Shown: positions 9,273-18,123 of the stretch, piece after piece | How the letters are laid out: the number at the start of each line of letters is the position of its first letter | How positions within the stretch are numbered: the first letter of the stretch is position 1 | Source: Diaphorobacter limosus | GTDB taxonomy: Bacteria > Pseudomonadota > Gammaproteobacteria > Burkholderiales > Burkholderiaceae_C | Direction of reading: 5' to 3' | Assembly (NCBI RefSeq): GCF_033100095.1 | Contig: NZ_CP136921.1 | Location: 1,086,501-1,150,500, forward strand | Length of the DNA stretch: 64,000 nt | Position numbers and translations under genes: made by a program | The notes under the pieces: generated by a model | The model's database searches: none | The model's input: the letters and a program-made list of their open reading frames with translations, nothing else | What the model was told of the DNA's origin: nothing

Positions 9273-10058
9273 TCAATGCCGGCGCGCCACCTGCACCTGC
9301 GCGCCGGCCGTTCGGGGCGCCTTGCGCCACGAAGGCTCCAGCAGACGCATGCCCGGCACGCGTTTGGCGGCCACGATCACGTAACCAGCCCCGAGTATCG
9401 GCCACCAGCGTGCACCCAGGCTCTCCATCCAGGCATGCCGCTGCAACCAGCGCTCCTTGGTCGCCGCGGGCCGATAGCAGCCAAAGCTGATGGTCTCCAG
9501 CTCAAAGCCCAGCAGACGCAGCCAGTCGCGCAGGCGCCCGGGCGAGATGAATTCCCCCACATCGGGCAGGTATGGCTGCCCCCCACCACCAAGGCGCTGG
9601 TACAGCCGCGCACGCCCCTGGCGCAGGCCCCACAGGCTCCACGGGTTCAAGCCGCTGATGACCGTCCGGCCCTCGGGTACCAGCACGCGGTACACCTCGC
9701 GCAGCGCGGCATGCGGATCCACGCTCAGTTCCAGGGTGTGTGGCAGGGCCACCAGGTCCAGGCTGGCCTCGGCAAACGGCAGAGCCACGGCCTCGGCAAG
9801 CAAGGCGGGGGGTACCCCCTGGTCAGCGGCGCCCTCCGCCGGTGGCACGCCTTGTGCCTCGTCCGCGCCCAATGCCAGCCAGCGATGCGGCATGCGGTTG
9901 GCGCGCAGCGCCTGCAGGCCGGGCATGCCCAGCTGCAAGGCATGGTAGCCAAAGATATCGGCCACCAGCTCGTCATAGCGCTCCTGCTCCCAGGCCAGCA
10001 GATAGCGCCCCGGAGGGGTGCCAAACCAGTGGTGCAACTTATAATTTTCGCCGCTCAT
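9273..10058 (-). CDS. YafS-like SAM-dependent methyltransferase
   Basis: This 261-residue protein of the class I methyltransferase fold resembles YafS of E. coli. Visible elements are the N-terminal YKLHHWFGTPPGRYLLAWEQ, the acidic loop EAVALPFAEASLDLVALPH, LREVYRVLVPEGRTVISG and NPWSLWGLR. The usual glycine-rich SAM loop is replaced by WLALGADEAQ, so SAM binding may be atypical. The substrate is unknown. The start ATG at 10058 overlaps the gloB start on the opposite strand. A longer frame to 10091 would run into gloB and was rejected. Confidence 0.82.
   Translation of the reverse strand: MSGENYKLHHWFGTPPGRYLLAWEQERYDELVADIFGYHALQLGMPGLQALRANRMPHRWLALGADEAQGVPPAEGAADQGVPPALLAEAVALPFAEASLDLVALPHTLELSVDPHAALREVYRVLVPEGRTVISGLNPWSLWGLRQGRARLYQRLGGGGQPYLPDVGEFISPGRLRDWLRLLGFELETISFGCYRPAATKERWLQRHAWMESLGARWWPILGAGYVIVAAKRVPGMRLLEPSWRKAPRTAGAQVQVARRH
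10040..10045 (+). promoter_or_regulatory. candidate -10 element of gloB
   Basis: A perfect TATAAT lies 11 bases before the gloB ATG, which would put the transcription start only a few bases upstream of the start codon. There is no good -35 match. It lies inside the coding start of the divergent methyltransferase. Confidence 0.5.
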
Positions 10059-10833
10059 GAACTTGCTGCCGCTGCCCGCCTTTACCGACAACTACATCTG
10101 GATGCTGCATGACAGCCGCGAAGCGGTCGTCGTGGATCCAGGCGACGCCGCGCCGGTATTGCAGGCGCTGCACGACAAGGGATTGTCGCTGCGGGGAATT
10201 TTAGTCACGCACCATCACGGCGACCATGTCGGCGGTGTGAACACCCTGCGCGCGGCCACCGGTGCTGCCGTCTACGGCCCCGCCGGCGAGACCATGCCCC
10301 AGCCCCTCACACGCCTGCGCCAGGGTGAGAACATCACCGTTCTGGGCCTGCGCTTTGTGGTGCTGGACGTACCAGGTCACACCGCGGGGCATATTGCCTA
10401 CTACTGCGCCGAGATGGACGGCGCGCCACTGCTGTTTTGCGGCGATACGCTGTTCTCGGGCGGCTGTGGCCGGTTGTTCGAAGGCACGCCCGGGCAGATG
10501 CAGTCCTCGCTCGACCAACTCGCTGCATTGCCAGACGCCACGCGCGTCTGCTGCGCCCACGAGTACACCCTGTCCAACCTGAAGTTCGCATTGGCCGTGG
10601 AGCCTGGCAACCAGGCGCTTCTCGACTACCTCGGCCACTGCAACGCGCTGCGCCAGAACGGGCAGCCGACGCTACCCTCGCGCATCGCCATCGAGCGTGC
10701 CATCAACCCGTTTCTGCGTACGCGCGAAGCCACCGTGGCCCAGGCGGCGCGCAGCTTCGACCCGCAGCTGGATCCGCACCAACCCGCGGCCGTACTGGCC
10801 GCACTGCGTCAATGGAAAAACGAATTCCGATGA
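10057..10833 (+). CDS. gloB: hydroxyacylglutathione hydrolase (glyoxalase II)
   Basis: Glyoxalase II hydrolyses S-lactoylglutathione to lactate and glutathione, the second step of methylglyoxal detoxification. The 258-residue protein carries the metallo-beta-lactamase dinuclear site THHHGDHVGG (His52, His54, Asp56, His57), a second His in VPGHTAGHIAYY, the bridging Asp in FCGDTLFSGGCGRLFEG and a His in CAHEYTLSN. The start ATG at 10057 overlaps that of the divergent methyltransferase. Its stop overlaps the mltD start (ATGA), so the two are coupled. Confidence 0.96.
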   Translation: MNLLPLPAFTDNYIWMLHDSREAVVVDPGDAAPVLQALHDKGLSLRGILVTHHHGDHVGGVNTLRAATGAAVYGPAGETMPQPLTRLRQGENITVLGLRFVVLDVPGHTAGHIAYYCAEMDGAPLLFCGDTLFSGGCGRLFEGTPGQMQSSLDQLAALPDATRVCCAHEYTLSNLKFALAVEPGNQALLDYLGHCNALRQNGQPTLPSRIAIERAINPFLRTREATVAQAARSFDPQLDPHQPAAVLAALRQWKNEFR

Positions 10834-12356
10834 AAATTCTGCACATCCTGGGGCTGGCTAGCCTGCTGTGGCTGACCGGTTGCGCCACCACCAACACCCC
10901 AGGCGACAACACCCCCGTCCCCCTCCCCGCCCCCAGCGACACCAGCACCAGCCAGGCACCGCAATACCCCGCTGGCCCGCTGCGCCCCATCACCGCCGGC
11001 GCGGCCCAGGGCCATGTCGTGGCCGGCATCAGCGCGCCCTCCGATTTGTGGGATCGCATACGCCGCGGCTTTGCCATGCCCGACCTGGAAACCGACCAGG
11101 TTCGTGACCGCGAGCAGTGGTATGCCACCCGGCCCGACTACATGCAGCGCATGACAGAGCGCTCCAGCAAATACCTGTTCCACATCGTCGAGGAGCTGGA
11201 GCGCCGTGGCATGCCCACCGAACTGGCCCTGCTGCCCTATATCGAGAGCGCCTTCAATCCCCAGGCCATCTCCAGCGCCAAGGCTGCCGGCATGTGGCAG
11301 TTCATGCCCGCCACCGGCACCTACTTCGACCTCAAGCAAAACGCATTTCGTGACGACCGGCGCGACGTGCTGGCCTCCACCCGTGCAGCGCTGGACTACC
11401 TGCAAAAGCTCCACGGCATGTTCGGTGACTGGCACCTTGCCCTGGCCGCCTACAACTGGGGCGAGGGCAGTGTCGCCCGGGCCATTGCCCGCAACGAGAA
11501 ACAGGGCCTGGGCACCGGCTACACCGACCTGAACATGCCCGCAGAAACACGCATGTACGTGCCCAAGCTGCAGGCGGTGAAGAACATCGTGGCCGAGCCA
11601 ACGCGGTTCAGCACCGATCTGCCCGTCATCCACAACCACCCTTATTTCCAGAGCGTGGAGATCACGCGCGACATCGACGTGAAGCTGGTAGCCAGCCTGG
11701 CCGGCATACGGCTGGAAGATTTCCGCGCGCTCAATCCGTCACTGCACAAGCCTGTCATCCTCTCTGCCGGCATGCCGCAGATCCTGCTGCCCTGGGACAA
11801 CGCCCAGGTGTTCCGCAAGAACCTGGCCGCCTACAACGAAGGCCAGTACGCCAGCTGGACCGTGTGGACCGTGCCCAACACCATGAGCGTCACGGCTGCC
11901 GCCCAGCGCGTGGGCATGGACGTGGGCGACCTGCGCCAGATGAACGGCATACCGCCGCGCATGATGATCAAGGCCGGCTCGGCCCTGATGGTGCCGCGTG
12001 CCGCCGGCAAAGGTGCCGATGTCTCCGAGCATGTGGCCGACAACGGGCAGATCGCCTTCACCCCTGAAATCGTCACCCGCCGCACCGCCGTGCGCGCCGG
12101 CAAGCGCGACACGGTCGCCAGCATCGCCCAGCGCTACAAGGTCAAGGCCGCCGATGTCGCCGACTGGAACGATTTGAAGCTCACAGGCAAGTTCAAGGCT
12201 GGCGAAAAGGTGGTGATGTACCTGCCGGTACGCCTCACCGCCATAGCACAGGCACGCACTGGTGCCAGACCTGCCGCTGGCAAGGCCCCCGCTCACACCA
12301 CCGCCAAGGTCAGCCCCAAGCGCAAAGGCGGCACACCATCGAAACGCAAACGCTGA
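10830..12356 (+). CDS. mltD: membrane-bound lytic murein transglycosylase D
   Basis: MltD cleaves peptidoglycan glycan strands from the outer-membrane side. The 508-residue lipoprotein has a signal peptide with lipobox LTGC (Cys18), then an SLT domain with catalytic Glu in YIESAFNPQAISSAKAAGMWQFMP and the AAYNWGEG motif. Two LysM-like segments follow, WTVWTVPNTMSVTAAAQRVG and AGKRDTVASIAQRYKVKAAD, which bind peptidoglycan. The C-terminus is Lys/Arg-rich. It overlaps gloB by four bases; the open frame runs further upstream but the signal peptide fixes the start. Confidence 0.94.
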   Translation: MKILHILGLASLLWLTGCATTNTPGDNTPVPLPAPSDTSTSQAPQYPAGPLRPITAGAAQGHVVAGISAPSDLWDRIRRGFAMPDLETDQVRDREQWYATRPDYMQRMTERSSKYLFHIVEELERRGMPTELALLPYIESAFNPQAISSAKAAGMWQFMPATGTYFDLKQNAFRDDRRDVLASTRAALDYLQKLHGMFGDWHLALAAYNWGEGSVARAIARNEKQGLGTGYTDLNMPAETRMYVPKLQAVKNIVAEPTRFSTDLPVIHNHPYFQSVEITRDIDVKLVASLAGIRLEDFRALNPSLHKPVILSAGMPQILLPWDNAQVFRKNLAAYNEGQYASWTVWTVPNTMSVTAAAQRVGMDVGDLRQMNGIPPRMMIKAGSALMVPRAAGKGADVSEHVADNGQIAFTPEIVTRRTAVRAGKRDTVASIAQRYKVKAADVADWNDLKLTGKFKAGEKVVMYLPVRLTAIAQARTGARPAAGKAPAHTTAKVSPKRKGGTPSKRKR

Positions 12357-12429
12357 CGCCCTGCACCGCGTCGAGCGTCTGCGGTTCGCCCTGCCGCCGG
12401 GCTGGCACCCGGGCCTTGAAGGCCAGGGT

Positions 12430-13242
12430 TCAAGCCTCCGGCTCTGCCGCTTCGACGGCCGCCGGCGCTGCCACCGCCGCACGGTAGGCATGCCAGCTGG
12501 CGTGCCCCAGCATCGGCCCCACCACCAGCAAGCCAGCCCCCCAGGGCGCAAGGGCAAGCGCCACCAGCAGCGTGATCAGCGCCCCCCACAGCAGCATCAC
12601 ACCCGGGTTCTCCAGCACCACGCGGATGCTGGCGATGCCGGCCGTGAGCGCATCCGTGTCGCGATCAAGAATCATGGGAATGGACACCACCGTGCTGGAG
12701 AACACCAGGGCCGCAAACACCCCGCCCACCAACAGGTAGACGACGACGAACTGCCAGTTCTGCGGGTTGAACACCGCCTGCATCACCCCCGTGGTGGACG
12801 GCATGCCGGTATTGAAGAACACGGCAAACACCACCAGTGATGCCCGCCCCCACAGCAGCTCCAGCACGATCAGCACCAGCACCAGCATGCTCATGCTGGA
12901 CACATGCCGATCCCAGCAGGTGATGGACACCCCCAGATCCGGCGGCAGGCCGGCTTCACGCCTGCGGCTGGTTTCATACAGGCCCATGGCCAGAAACGGC
13001 CCCACCAGCAGGCAGCCGCTGGCCAGCGACATGGTGTACTCAGGCTGCGAGCGAAACACCCAGCCCAGTACCAACGCCATGCCCCAAAAGCACGCACCGT
13101 AGAAGGCGGCGATACCGGGCGCGGCCAACAGGTCGCGCACACCGCCGGCAAGCCAGCGAAACGGATCCTTGAAACCCAGGGGCTTGAGCACCAGTGGTGC
13201 CGGCGGCGCAGCAGCGGGCGCGGGCGTGGAAGAGTCGGTCAT
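12430..13242 (-). CDS. BPSS1780/DUF2189-like integral membrane protein
   Basis: A 270-residue membrane protein with about six hydrophobic segments and a Pro/Ala-rich cytoplasmic-type N-terminus. It resembles the betaproteobacterial BPSS1780 family: KPLGFKDPFRWLAGGVRDLLAAP leads into the first helix, then LLVGPFLAMGLYETSRRREAG, and late in the protein SIPMILDRDTDALTAG. The function is unknown. I chose the ATG at 13242 (MTDSSTP); the upstream extension to 13284 lacks conserved character. Confidence 0.78.
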   Translation of the reverse strand: MTDSSTPAPAAAPPAPLVLKPLGFKDPFRWLAGGVRDLLAAPGIAAFYGACFWGMALVLGWVFRSQPEYTMSLASGCLLVGPFLAMGLYETSRRREAGLPPDLGVSITCWDRHVSSMSMLVLVLIVLELLWGRASLVVFAVFFNTGMPSTTGVMQAVFNPQNWQFVVVYLLVGGVFAALVFSSTVVSIPMILDRDTDALTAGIASIRVVLENPGVMLLWGALITLLVALALAPWGAGLLVVGPMLGHASWHAYRAAVAAPAAVEAAEPEA

Positions 13243-13360
13243 GACGGTGGGCCCGCTGTGCGGTGGCTGTGACGTAGCCAGCAACCATACCCAGCGAAAC
13301 CCTTGTCGCGCATCAAGGAAACTACCACCCCATGATGGTCACGCTTGCGCCCGTGCAAGC

Positions 13361-14587
13361 TCAGGCGAACGCGCGCTCCATGGCCTGCGCCAGATCCTGA
13401 CGCAAATCCTGCACCGCCTCCAGGCCAATGGAGAAGCGCACCACCGTGCCGGGTTTGAGCTGCGGCGTGGCGCGCGCGCGCATGCTCGCGAGGTCATAGG
13501 GCACGACCAGGCTCATCGGGCCGCCCCAGCTGTAGCCGATCTTGAACAGGCGTAACCCATCACAGAACGCGTCCACCTGCTCCTGGCTGTGGCGGGCATC
13601 GATGACCACGCTGAACAACCCAGCGGCAGCGCCCTGGCCGCCCTGCGCACCGCCGCACAGCGCCTGCCAATGGTCATGCCCGGGCGAGCCGGGCAGCGCC
13701 GGGTGCAGCACCTGGGCGATCGGCGCCTGGGTGCCCATCCACCGCGCCAGCTCGCGCGCCGCCAGGTCGTGCGCGTGGTAGCGCAGCGCCATGCTGGGCA
13801 GGGAGCGCAGCACCGCCTCCACATCATTGGCCCCCACGCCCAGGCCCAGGCGCATATGCGTGAGCTTGATGCGCAGATGCAGCGCCTCGTCGCGCGTGGT
13901 GATGCTGCCCATGAGCACATCGCCGCCGCCACTGGGGTATTTGGTCAGGGCATGCACGGAAATATCCGCGCCCAGCTGCCCGTCACCCATCAAATCAAAG
14001 GGTGCGAAGGCCAGGCCCGCGCCCCAGGTGTTGTCCAGAACGCTGGTGACGCCGCGCGCGCGGCAGATGCGCACCTGTTCGGGCAGATCGGGAAACTCCA
14101 GCGTCACCGAGCCGGGCGCCTCCAGCCACACGAGTTTCGTGGCGTCGGTGATCTTGGCGGCGAGGTCGGCGGGATCGAGCGGGTCATAGATGCGGTGCGC
14201 AATGCCGTAGTGGCGCAGCTCGACCTCGGCCAGGGCCTTGTTCGGGCCATAGGCGTTGTCGGGGATCAGCACCTCGTCGCCCTGGCGCAGCAAGGCCAGC
14301 GAGACGGTGGCAATCGCCGCCAGACCGCTGGGCACCAGCAGGCATTGCAGGCCGCCCTCCAGGGTGGCCAGGCGCTCCTCCAGCTGGTAGGTGGTAGGGG
14401 TGCCATGCAGGCCATAGGTATAGCTGCTCTTATCCTTCCATTCGCGCGCGCGCAGCGCAGACACGTTGGGAAATATCACCGTGGACGCCTTGTGCACGGG
14501 CGGCTGCGGCGCCTCGAAGCCCGCGGGCGGCGTGTAGTCGTGGTGGATGAGACGGGTGGACAGGTCGGCTGCGGGTGCTTGAGTCAT
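13361..14587 (-). CDS. metC: cystathionine beta-lyase-like PLP enzyme
   Basis: This 408-residue member of the Cys/Met metabolism PLP family probably cleaves cystathionine to homocysteine, pyruvate and ammonia in methionine synthesis. Visible elements are SSYTYGLHGTPTTYQLEERLA, the cofactor-contacting VPSGLAAIATVSLALL, DNTWGAGLAF, and the Schiff-base lysine in SVHALTKYPSGGGD. The ATG at 14587 gives the usual N-terminus; a longer frame was rejected. A second enzyme of the same fold (metY) lies 10 kb away. Family members differ in substrate, so the exact activity remains probable only. Confidence 0.85.
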   Translation of the reverse strand: MTQAPAADLSTRLIHHDYTPPAGFEAPQPPVHKASTVIFPNVSALRAREWKDKSSYTYGLHGTPTTYQLEERLATLEGGLQCLLVPSGLAAIATVSLALLRQGDEVLIPDNAYGPNKALAEVELRHYGIAHRIYDPLDPADLAAKITDATKLVWLEAPGSVTLEFPDLPEQVRICRARGVTSVLDNTWGAGLAFAPFDLMGDGQLGADISVHALTKYPSGGGDVLMGSITTRDEALHLRIKLTHMRLGLGVGANDVEAVLRSLPSMALRYHAHDLAARELARWMGTQAPIAQVLHPALPGSPGHDHWQALCGGAQGGQGAAAGLFSVVIDARHSQEQVDAFCDGLRLFKIGYSWGGPMSLVVPYDLASMRARATPQLKPGTVVRFSIGLEAVQDLRQDLAQAMERAFA

Positions 14588-14655
14588 GTGCAGATTATTA
14601 GGGCAACGACCGTTTCCACAGCAGGCCCACGCGCATGGCGTGACAATCGCCCACC

Positions 14656-16332
14656 ATGCCCACACCCGTCCTGCACCGCTGGTTCCCCTTTCTCACATGG
14701 CCACGCCCCTCGGGCGAGCTGCTGCAAGGGGAGTTCTGGGCCGGCATGACCGTGGGCCTGATGCTGGTGCCGCAGGGCGTGGCCTATGCGGCGCTGGCGG
14801 GCATGCCGCTGGTGACGGGCATTTACGCCTCTCTGGTGCCGGCCCTGGTGGCCGTGCTCTGGAGTTCGTCCACCCGCCTGGGCGTGGGCCCCACGGCGCT
14901 GACCAGCCTGCTGATAGGCGCGTCCCTTACTGGTATGGCCGAGCCCGGCAGCGCCCACTGGGTGGCGCTGGCGGCATGGATGGCCTTGCTGTCGGGGCTG
15001 CTGCAGCTGACGCTGGGCGTGGTGCGCTTTGGCTGGCTGCTGAATCTGGTCACATCGCCCGTATTGGGCGGTTTCACACAGGCCGCGGCGCTGCTGATCC
15101 TGGCATCGCAATTGCCAGCGCTGCTGGGCCTGCGCACCAGCTGGAGCGCACTGGCCAGCAGTCCATCGCTGCAGCATTTTGACTTCACGGCGTTGGCTTT
15201 TGGCCTGGGCAGTTGGGCCTTTTTGGTGCTGGCCAAGCGCTGGCGTTCCAGCTTTCCCGCCGCCATCGTGCTCATCGCGTTGGCGGCCCTGATCAGTTGG
15301 GCCATCGACTACGCAGATACCGACGGCGCGGTGATCGGCCACCTGCCTTCGGGCCTGCCCTCACCCTACTGGCCGGGCTGGCTGTCGTGGCACGAGCTGG
15401 GCACCCTGGTGATGCCGGTGATGGTGGTCACCCTGGTGAGCTTTCTGGAAACCGCATCCAGCGCCAAGGTGGAGCACCAGCAGGGCGGCACGCGCTGGAA
15501 CGAGAACCAGGATCTGATCGCCCACGGCCTGGCCAAGATGAGCTCGGGCCTATGCGGTAGCTTTGCCACCAGCGCCTCGTTCTCGCGCTCGGCGGTCAAC
15601 CTGTACGCCGGTGCCAAAACCGGCTGGGCGACATTGTTCGCGCTGCTGCTGGTGCTGGCCACCCTGCTGTGGCTCACGCCGGCGCTCTACCACGTGCCGC
15701 AATCGGTACTGGCCGCGGTGGTCGTGACCGCCGTCACCAATCTGATCAAGCCACGCACCATGTTCCAGCTGTGGCGCATTTCACGCGTCGAGACGGTCAT
15801 TGGCCTGGCCACCTTTGGCCTGACGCTGGCCACCGCGCCGCGCCTGTACTGGGGGGTGCTGGTCGGCATCTTGATGAACCTGAGCCACTTTCTGTTCCAG
15901 CGCCTGCACCCACGCATCATTGAAGTCGGTCTGCACGCCGACGGCAGCCTGCGCGACCGCAACCTGTGGCAGCTTCCGCCCATTGCCCCCCGGGTGCTGG
16001 CGCTGCGCATGGACGCGGAGCTCGATTTCGCCTCCGCCAACGCGCTGGAGCGCCGCGTCGCCGACGAGCTGGCCCAGCGGCCGGACCTCCTGCACCTGTG
16101 CCTGTTCGCGCTGCCCATCAACCGCATCGACGTGACCGGCGTCGAAGCCTTCATGCGCCTGCGTGCCCTGCTGCAAAGCCAGGGCGGCATGCTACATGTG
16201 GCCGGCATCAAGCTGCCCGTACAGCGCCGCCTTGAAAGTGCCGGCGCAATGGTGCCGGGCCCCAACTTCGTCACCTATCGCACGGACGCAGACGCCGTTG
16301 CAGCGCTGAAAACCACACTCTCCGCACCATAA
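14656..16332 (+). CDS. SulP-family anion transporter with STAS domain
   Basis: A 558-residue transporter of the SulP/SLC26 family, which carries sulfate, bicarbonate or related anions. The signature VGLMLVPQGVAYAALAGMPLVTGIYAS is near residues 30-60, roughly 10-12 hydrophobic helices follow, and a cytoplasmic STAS domain occupies about 440-545 (RVLALRMDAELDFASANALE, then NRIDVTGVEAFMRL). It is divergent from the metC-like gene with about 70 bases between starts, so a sulfur link is possible but not shown. Substrate is not predictable from sequence. Confidence 0.9.
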   Translation: MPTPVLHRWFPFLTWPRPSGELLQGEFWAGMTVGLMLVPQGVAYAALAGMPLVTGIYASLVPALVAVLWSSSTRLGVGPTALTSLLIGASLTGMAEPGSAHWVALAAWMALLSGLLQLTLGVVRFGWLLNLVTSPVLGGFTQAAALLILASQLPALLGLRTSWSALASSPSLQHFDFTALAFGLGSWAFLVLAKRWRSSFPAAIVLIALAALISWAIDYADTDGAVIGHLPSGLPSPYWPGWLSWHELGTLVMPVMVVTLVSFLETASSAKVEHQQGGTRWNENQDLIAHGLAKMSSGLCGSFATSASFSRSAVNLYAGAKTGWATLFALLLVLATLLWLTPALYHVPQSVLAAVVVTAVTNLIKPRTMFQLWRISRVETVIGLATFGLTLATAPRLYWGVLVGILMNLSHFLFQRLHPRIIEVGLHADGSLRDRNLWQLPPIAPRVLALRMDAELDFASANALERRVADELAQRPDLLHLCLFALPINRIDVTGVEAFMRLRALLQSQGGMLHVAGIKLPVQRRLESAGAMVPGPNFVTYRTDADAVAALKTTLSAP

Positions 16333-16375
16333 AATCCGCACCCATGATGCAGCAGCAACCCCTTGTCACCCAAGA

Positions 16376-17197
16376 GTGCTGGCAAGGCTGCTACACTGCG
16401 ATTCATTCCATTTGTTTCTTTTTGTGACTGACGCACAGCCCTCCGCTTCCATCCGCCTGCGTGACCTGCAGCTGGCCACGGCCCATGCGCTGGTGGCCCA
16501 GTCGCTGGGCTCGGAGCAGGCCTTGCGCGAGCAGGTGCCGTTGCAGTATTTGCAGAACCTGATCGACGGCTTGTGCGAACTCTCGCTCAAGGATCCGCTC
16601 ACGGGCCTGCCCAATCGCCGCCATGTGGGTGCCGTTCTGGAGCGCGAGATCGACCGCGTGGCACGCTCCGGCGAAGGCGCCCTGCTGCTGATGCTGGACA
16701 TCGACCATTTCAAGCGCGTGAATGACAGCCACGGCCATCTGGCCGGGGACATCGTGCTGCAGTCGGTGGCACGCACGCTCGAGTCCTGCGTGCGCCCCAT
16801 GGATACCGTGGCCCGCTACGGCGGCGAAGAGTTCGCCATCGTCCTGCCCGCATGCCAGTTTGGCTTTGGCCGCGTGGTCGCCGAGCGCATGCGCCGCGCC
16901 ATCGAGGCCACGCCGGTGCGCATATCGCCCTCGCTGGCGCTGAACGTCACGGTCAGCATCGGCGGTGCCTTTGCATTGCAATGGATACGCAGCACCACCA
17001 ACCTGTGGATAGACCGCGCCGATGCCGAGCTGTACAAAGCCAAGCTCGCCGGGCGCAACCGAGTCAGTATCGAAGAACAACCCGACAGCAGCGTCAGCGC
17101 CGAGGAGAAGAGTTTGCTGTTTGGCCCCCTGTACACCCCATCCGGATGGGGCGACCTGCCCCCACCCGTGGATGCACCCACTGGCAGCGCCCACTGA
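16376..17197 (+). CDS. diguanylate cyclase (GGDEF domain)
   Basis: This enzyme makes the second messenger c-di-GMP from two GTP. The GGDEF domain runs from about residue 70 (LSLKDPLTGLPNRR) to 230, with an active signature GGEEF at 149-153. A canonical inhibitory I-site RxxD (RPMD, 140-143) lies five residues before it, implying product inhibition. The short N-terminal region is helical without a recognised sensor, and no membrane segment is seen. The first usable codon is GTG 16376; a later GTG near residue 18 is possible. It is followed after 10 bases by the MinD/FlhG-like ATPase gene. Confidence 0.9.
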   Translation: MLARLLHCDSFHLFLFVTDAQPSASIRLRDLQLATAHALVAQSLGSEQALREQVPLQYLQNLIDGLCELSLKDPLTGLPNRRHVGAVLEREIDRVARSGEGALLLMLDIDHFKRVNDSHGHLAGDIVLQSVARTLESCVRPMDTVARYGGEEFAIVLPACQFGFGRVVAERMRRAIEATPVRISPSLALNVTVSIGGAFALQWIRSTTNLWIDRADAELYKAKLAGRNRVSIEEQPDSSVSAEEKSLLFGPLYTPSGWGDLPPPVDAPTGSAH

Positions 17198-17207
17198 AAG
17201 TCAAGCG

Positions 17208-18074
17208 ATGAACGACGCGCTGTCCCCTTCGACGAACTCCACCACCGGTACGCCCGCAACCGAGGCCGCCGGCAAGCCCACTGCCAACCCACCGGTCGAT
17301 GCCCGCATCATCGCCATCACCAGCGGCAAGGGCGGCGTGGGCAAGACCTTTGTCTCCGCCAACCTGGCGGCAGCCCTGACGCGCCGTGGGCACCGCGTGC
17401 TGGTGCTGGATGCCGATCTGGGCCTGGCCAATCTGGACGTGGTGCTGAACCTGCACCCCAAGGTCACGCTGCACGATGTGTTCACCGGCAAGGCCAGGCT
17501 GGATGACGCCGTCATCCAGGCAACCGGAGGGTTTTCGGTGGTGCTGGCCGGTTCCGGCATGGTGGAGTATTCGCGCCTCACACCCGAGGTGCGCAACGAA
17601 CTCTTCAACATCATCCAGACGCTGGCGCCGCGCTATGACGTGGTGTTGCTCGATACCGGTGCCGGCATCTCCGACGTGGTGCTGTTTTCCGTGTCGCTGG
17701 CGCAGGAGGTGCTGATTGTGGCCACGCCCGAACCCACCTCGCTGACCGACGCCTATGCCGCCATCAAGGTGCTGGCCACCCAGCAAAAGCGCCAGCAGGT
17801 GCGCCTGGTGGTCAACCAGGCCGCGCGCCCGGGCGACGGCCGCGCCATCACCGGCCAGTTGCAGCAGGTGCTGGATCGCTTTGTGACCACGGATACCGGC
17901 CGTCCGATGCGCCTGGTGCACATGGGTGACATCCCGGCCGACCCCTCGGTACGCGAGGCCGTGATGCGGCGCCAGTTGCTGATGCAGCAAATGCCGGGCT
18001 GCCCCGCAGCCCTGGCCGTGGCCCAGCTGGCCAACAAGATCGAGTCCACTCTGCTCAAGCCGGCCGGTCAGTAG
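17208..18074 (+). CDS. MinD/FlhG-family P-loop ATPase
   Basis: A 288-residue ATPase with the deviant Walker A motif TSGKGGVGKTFVSANLA (about 38-54), the switch DADLGLANLDVVLNL and a Walker B-like LLDTGAGISD. These define the MinD/FlhG/ParA class. The first 30 residues are Ser/Thr/Pro-rich and disordered in character. FlhG-type proteins control flagellar number and MinD-type proteins control division-site placement; no flagellar or minC/minE genes lie nearby, so I cannot choose. Proximity to a diguanylate cyclase is suggestive of surface or motility control (inference). Confidence 0.85.
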   Translation: MNDALSPSTNSTTGTPATEAAGKPTANPPVDARIIAITSGKGGVGKTFVSANLAAALTRRGHRVLVLDADLGLANLDVVLNLHPKVTLHDVFTGKARLDDAVIQATGGFSVVLAGSGMVEYSRLTPEVRNELFNIIQTLAPRYDVVLLDTGAGISDVVLFSVSLAQEVLIVATPEPTSLTDAYAAIKVLATQQKRQQVRLVVNQAARPGDGRAITGQLQQVLDRFVTTDTGRPMRLVHMGDIPADPSVREAVMRRQLLMQQMPGCPAALAVAQLANKIESTLLKPAGQ

Positions 18075-18123
18075 TCTCCAGCGCCGGAAGGCCAACAACG
18101 GACGTCAGCGCATCAGGCGCGCC

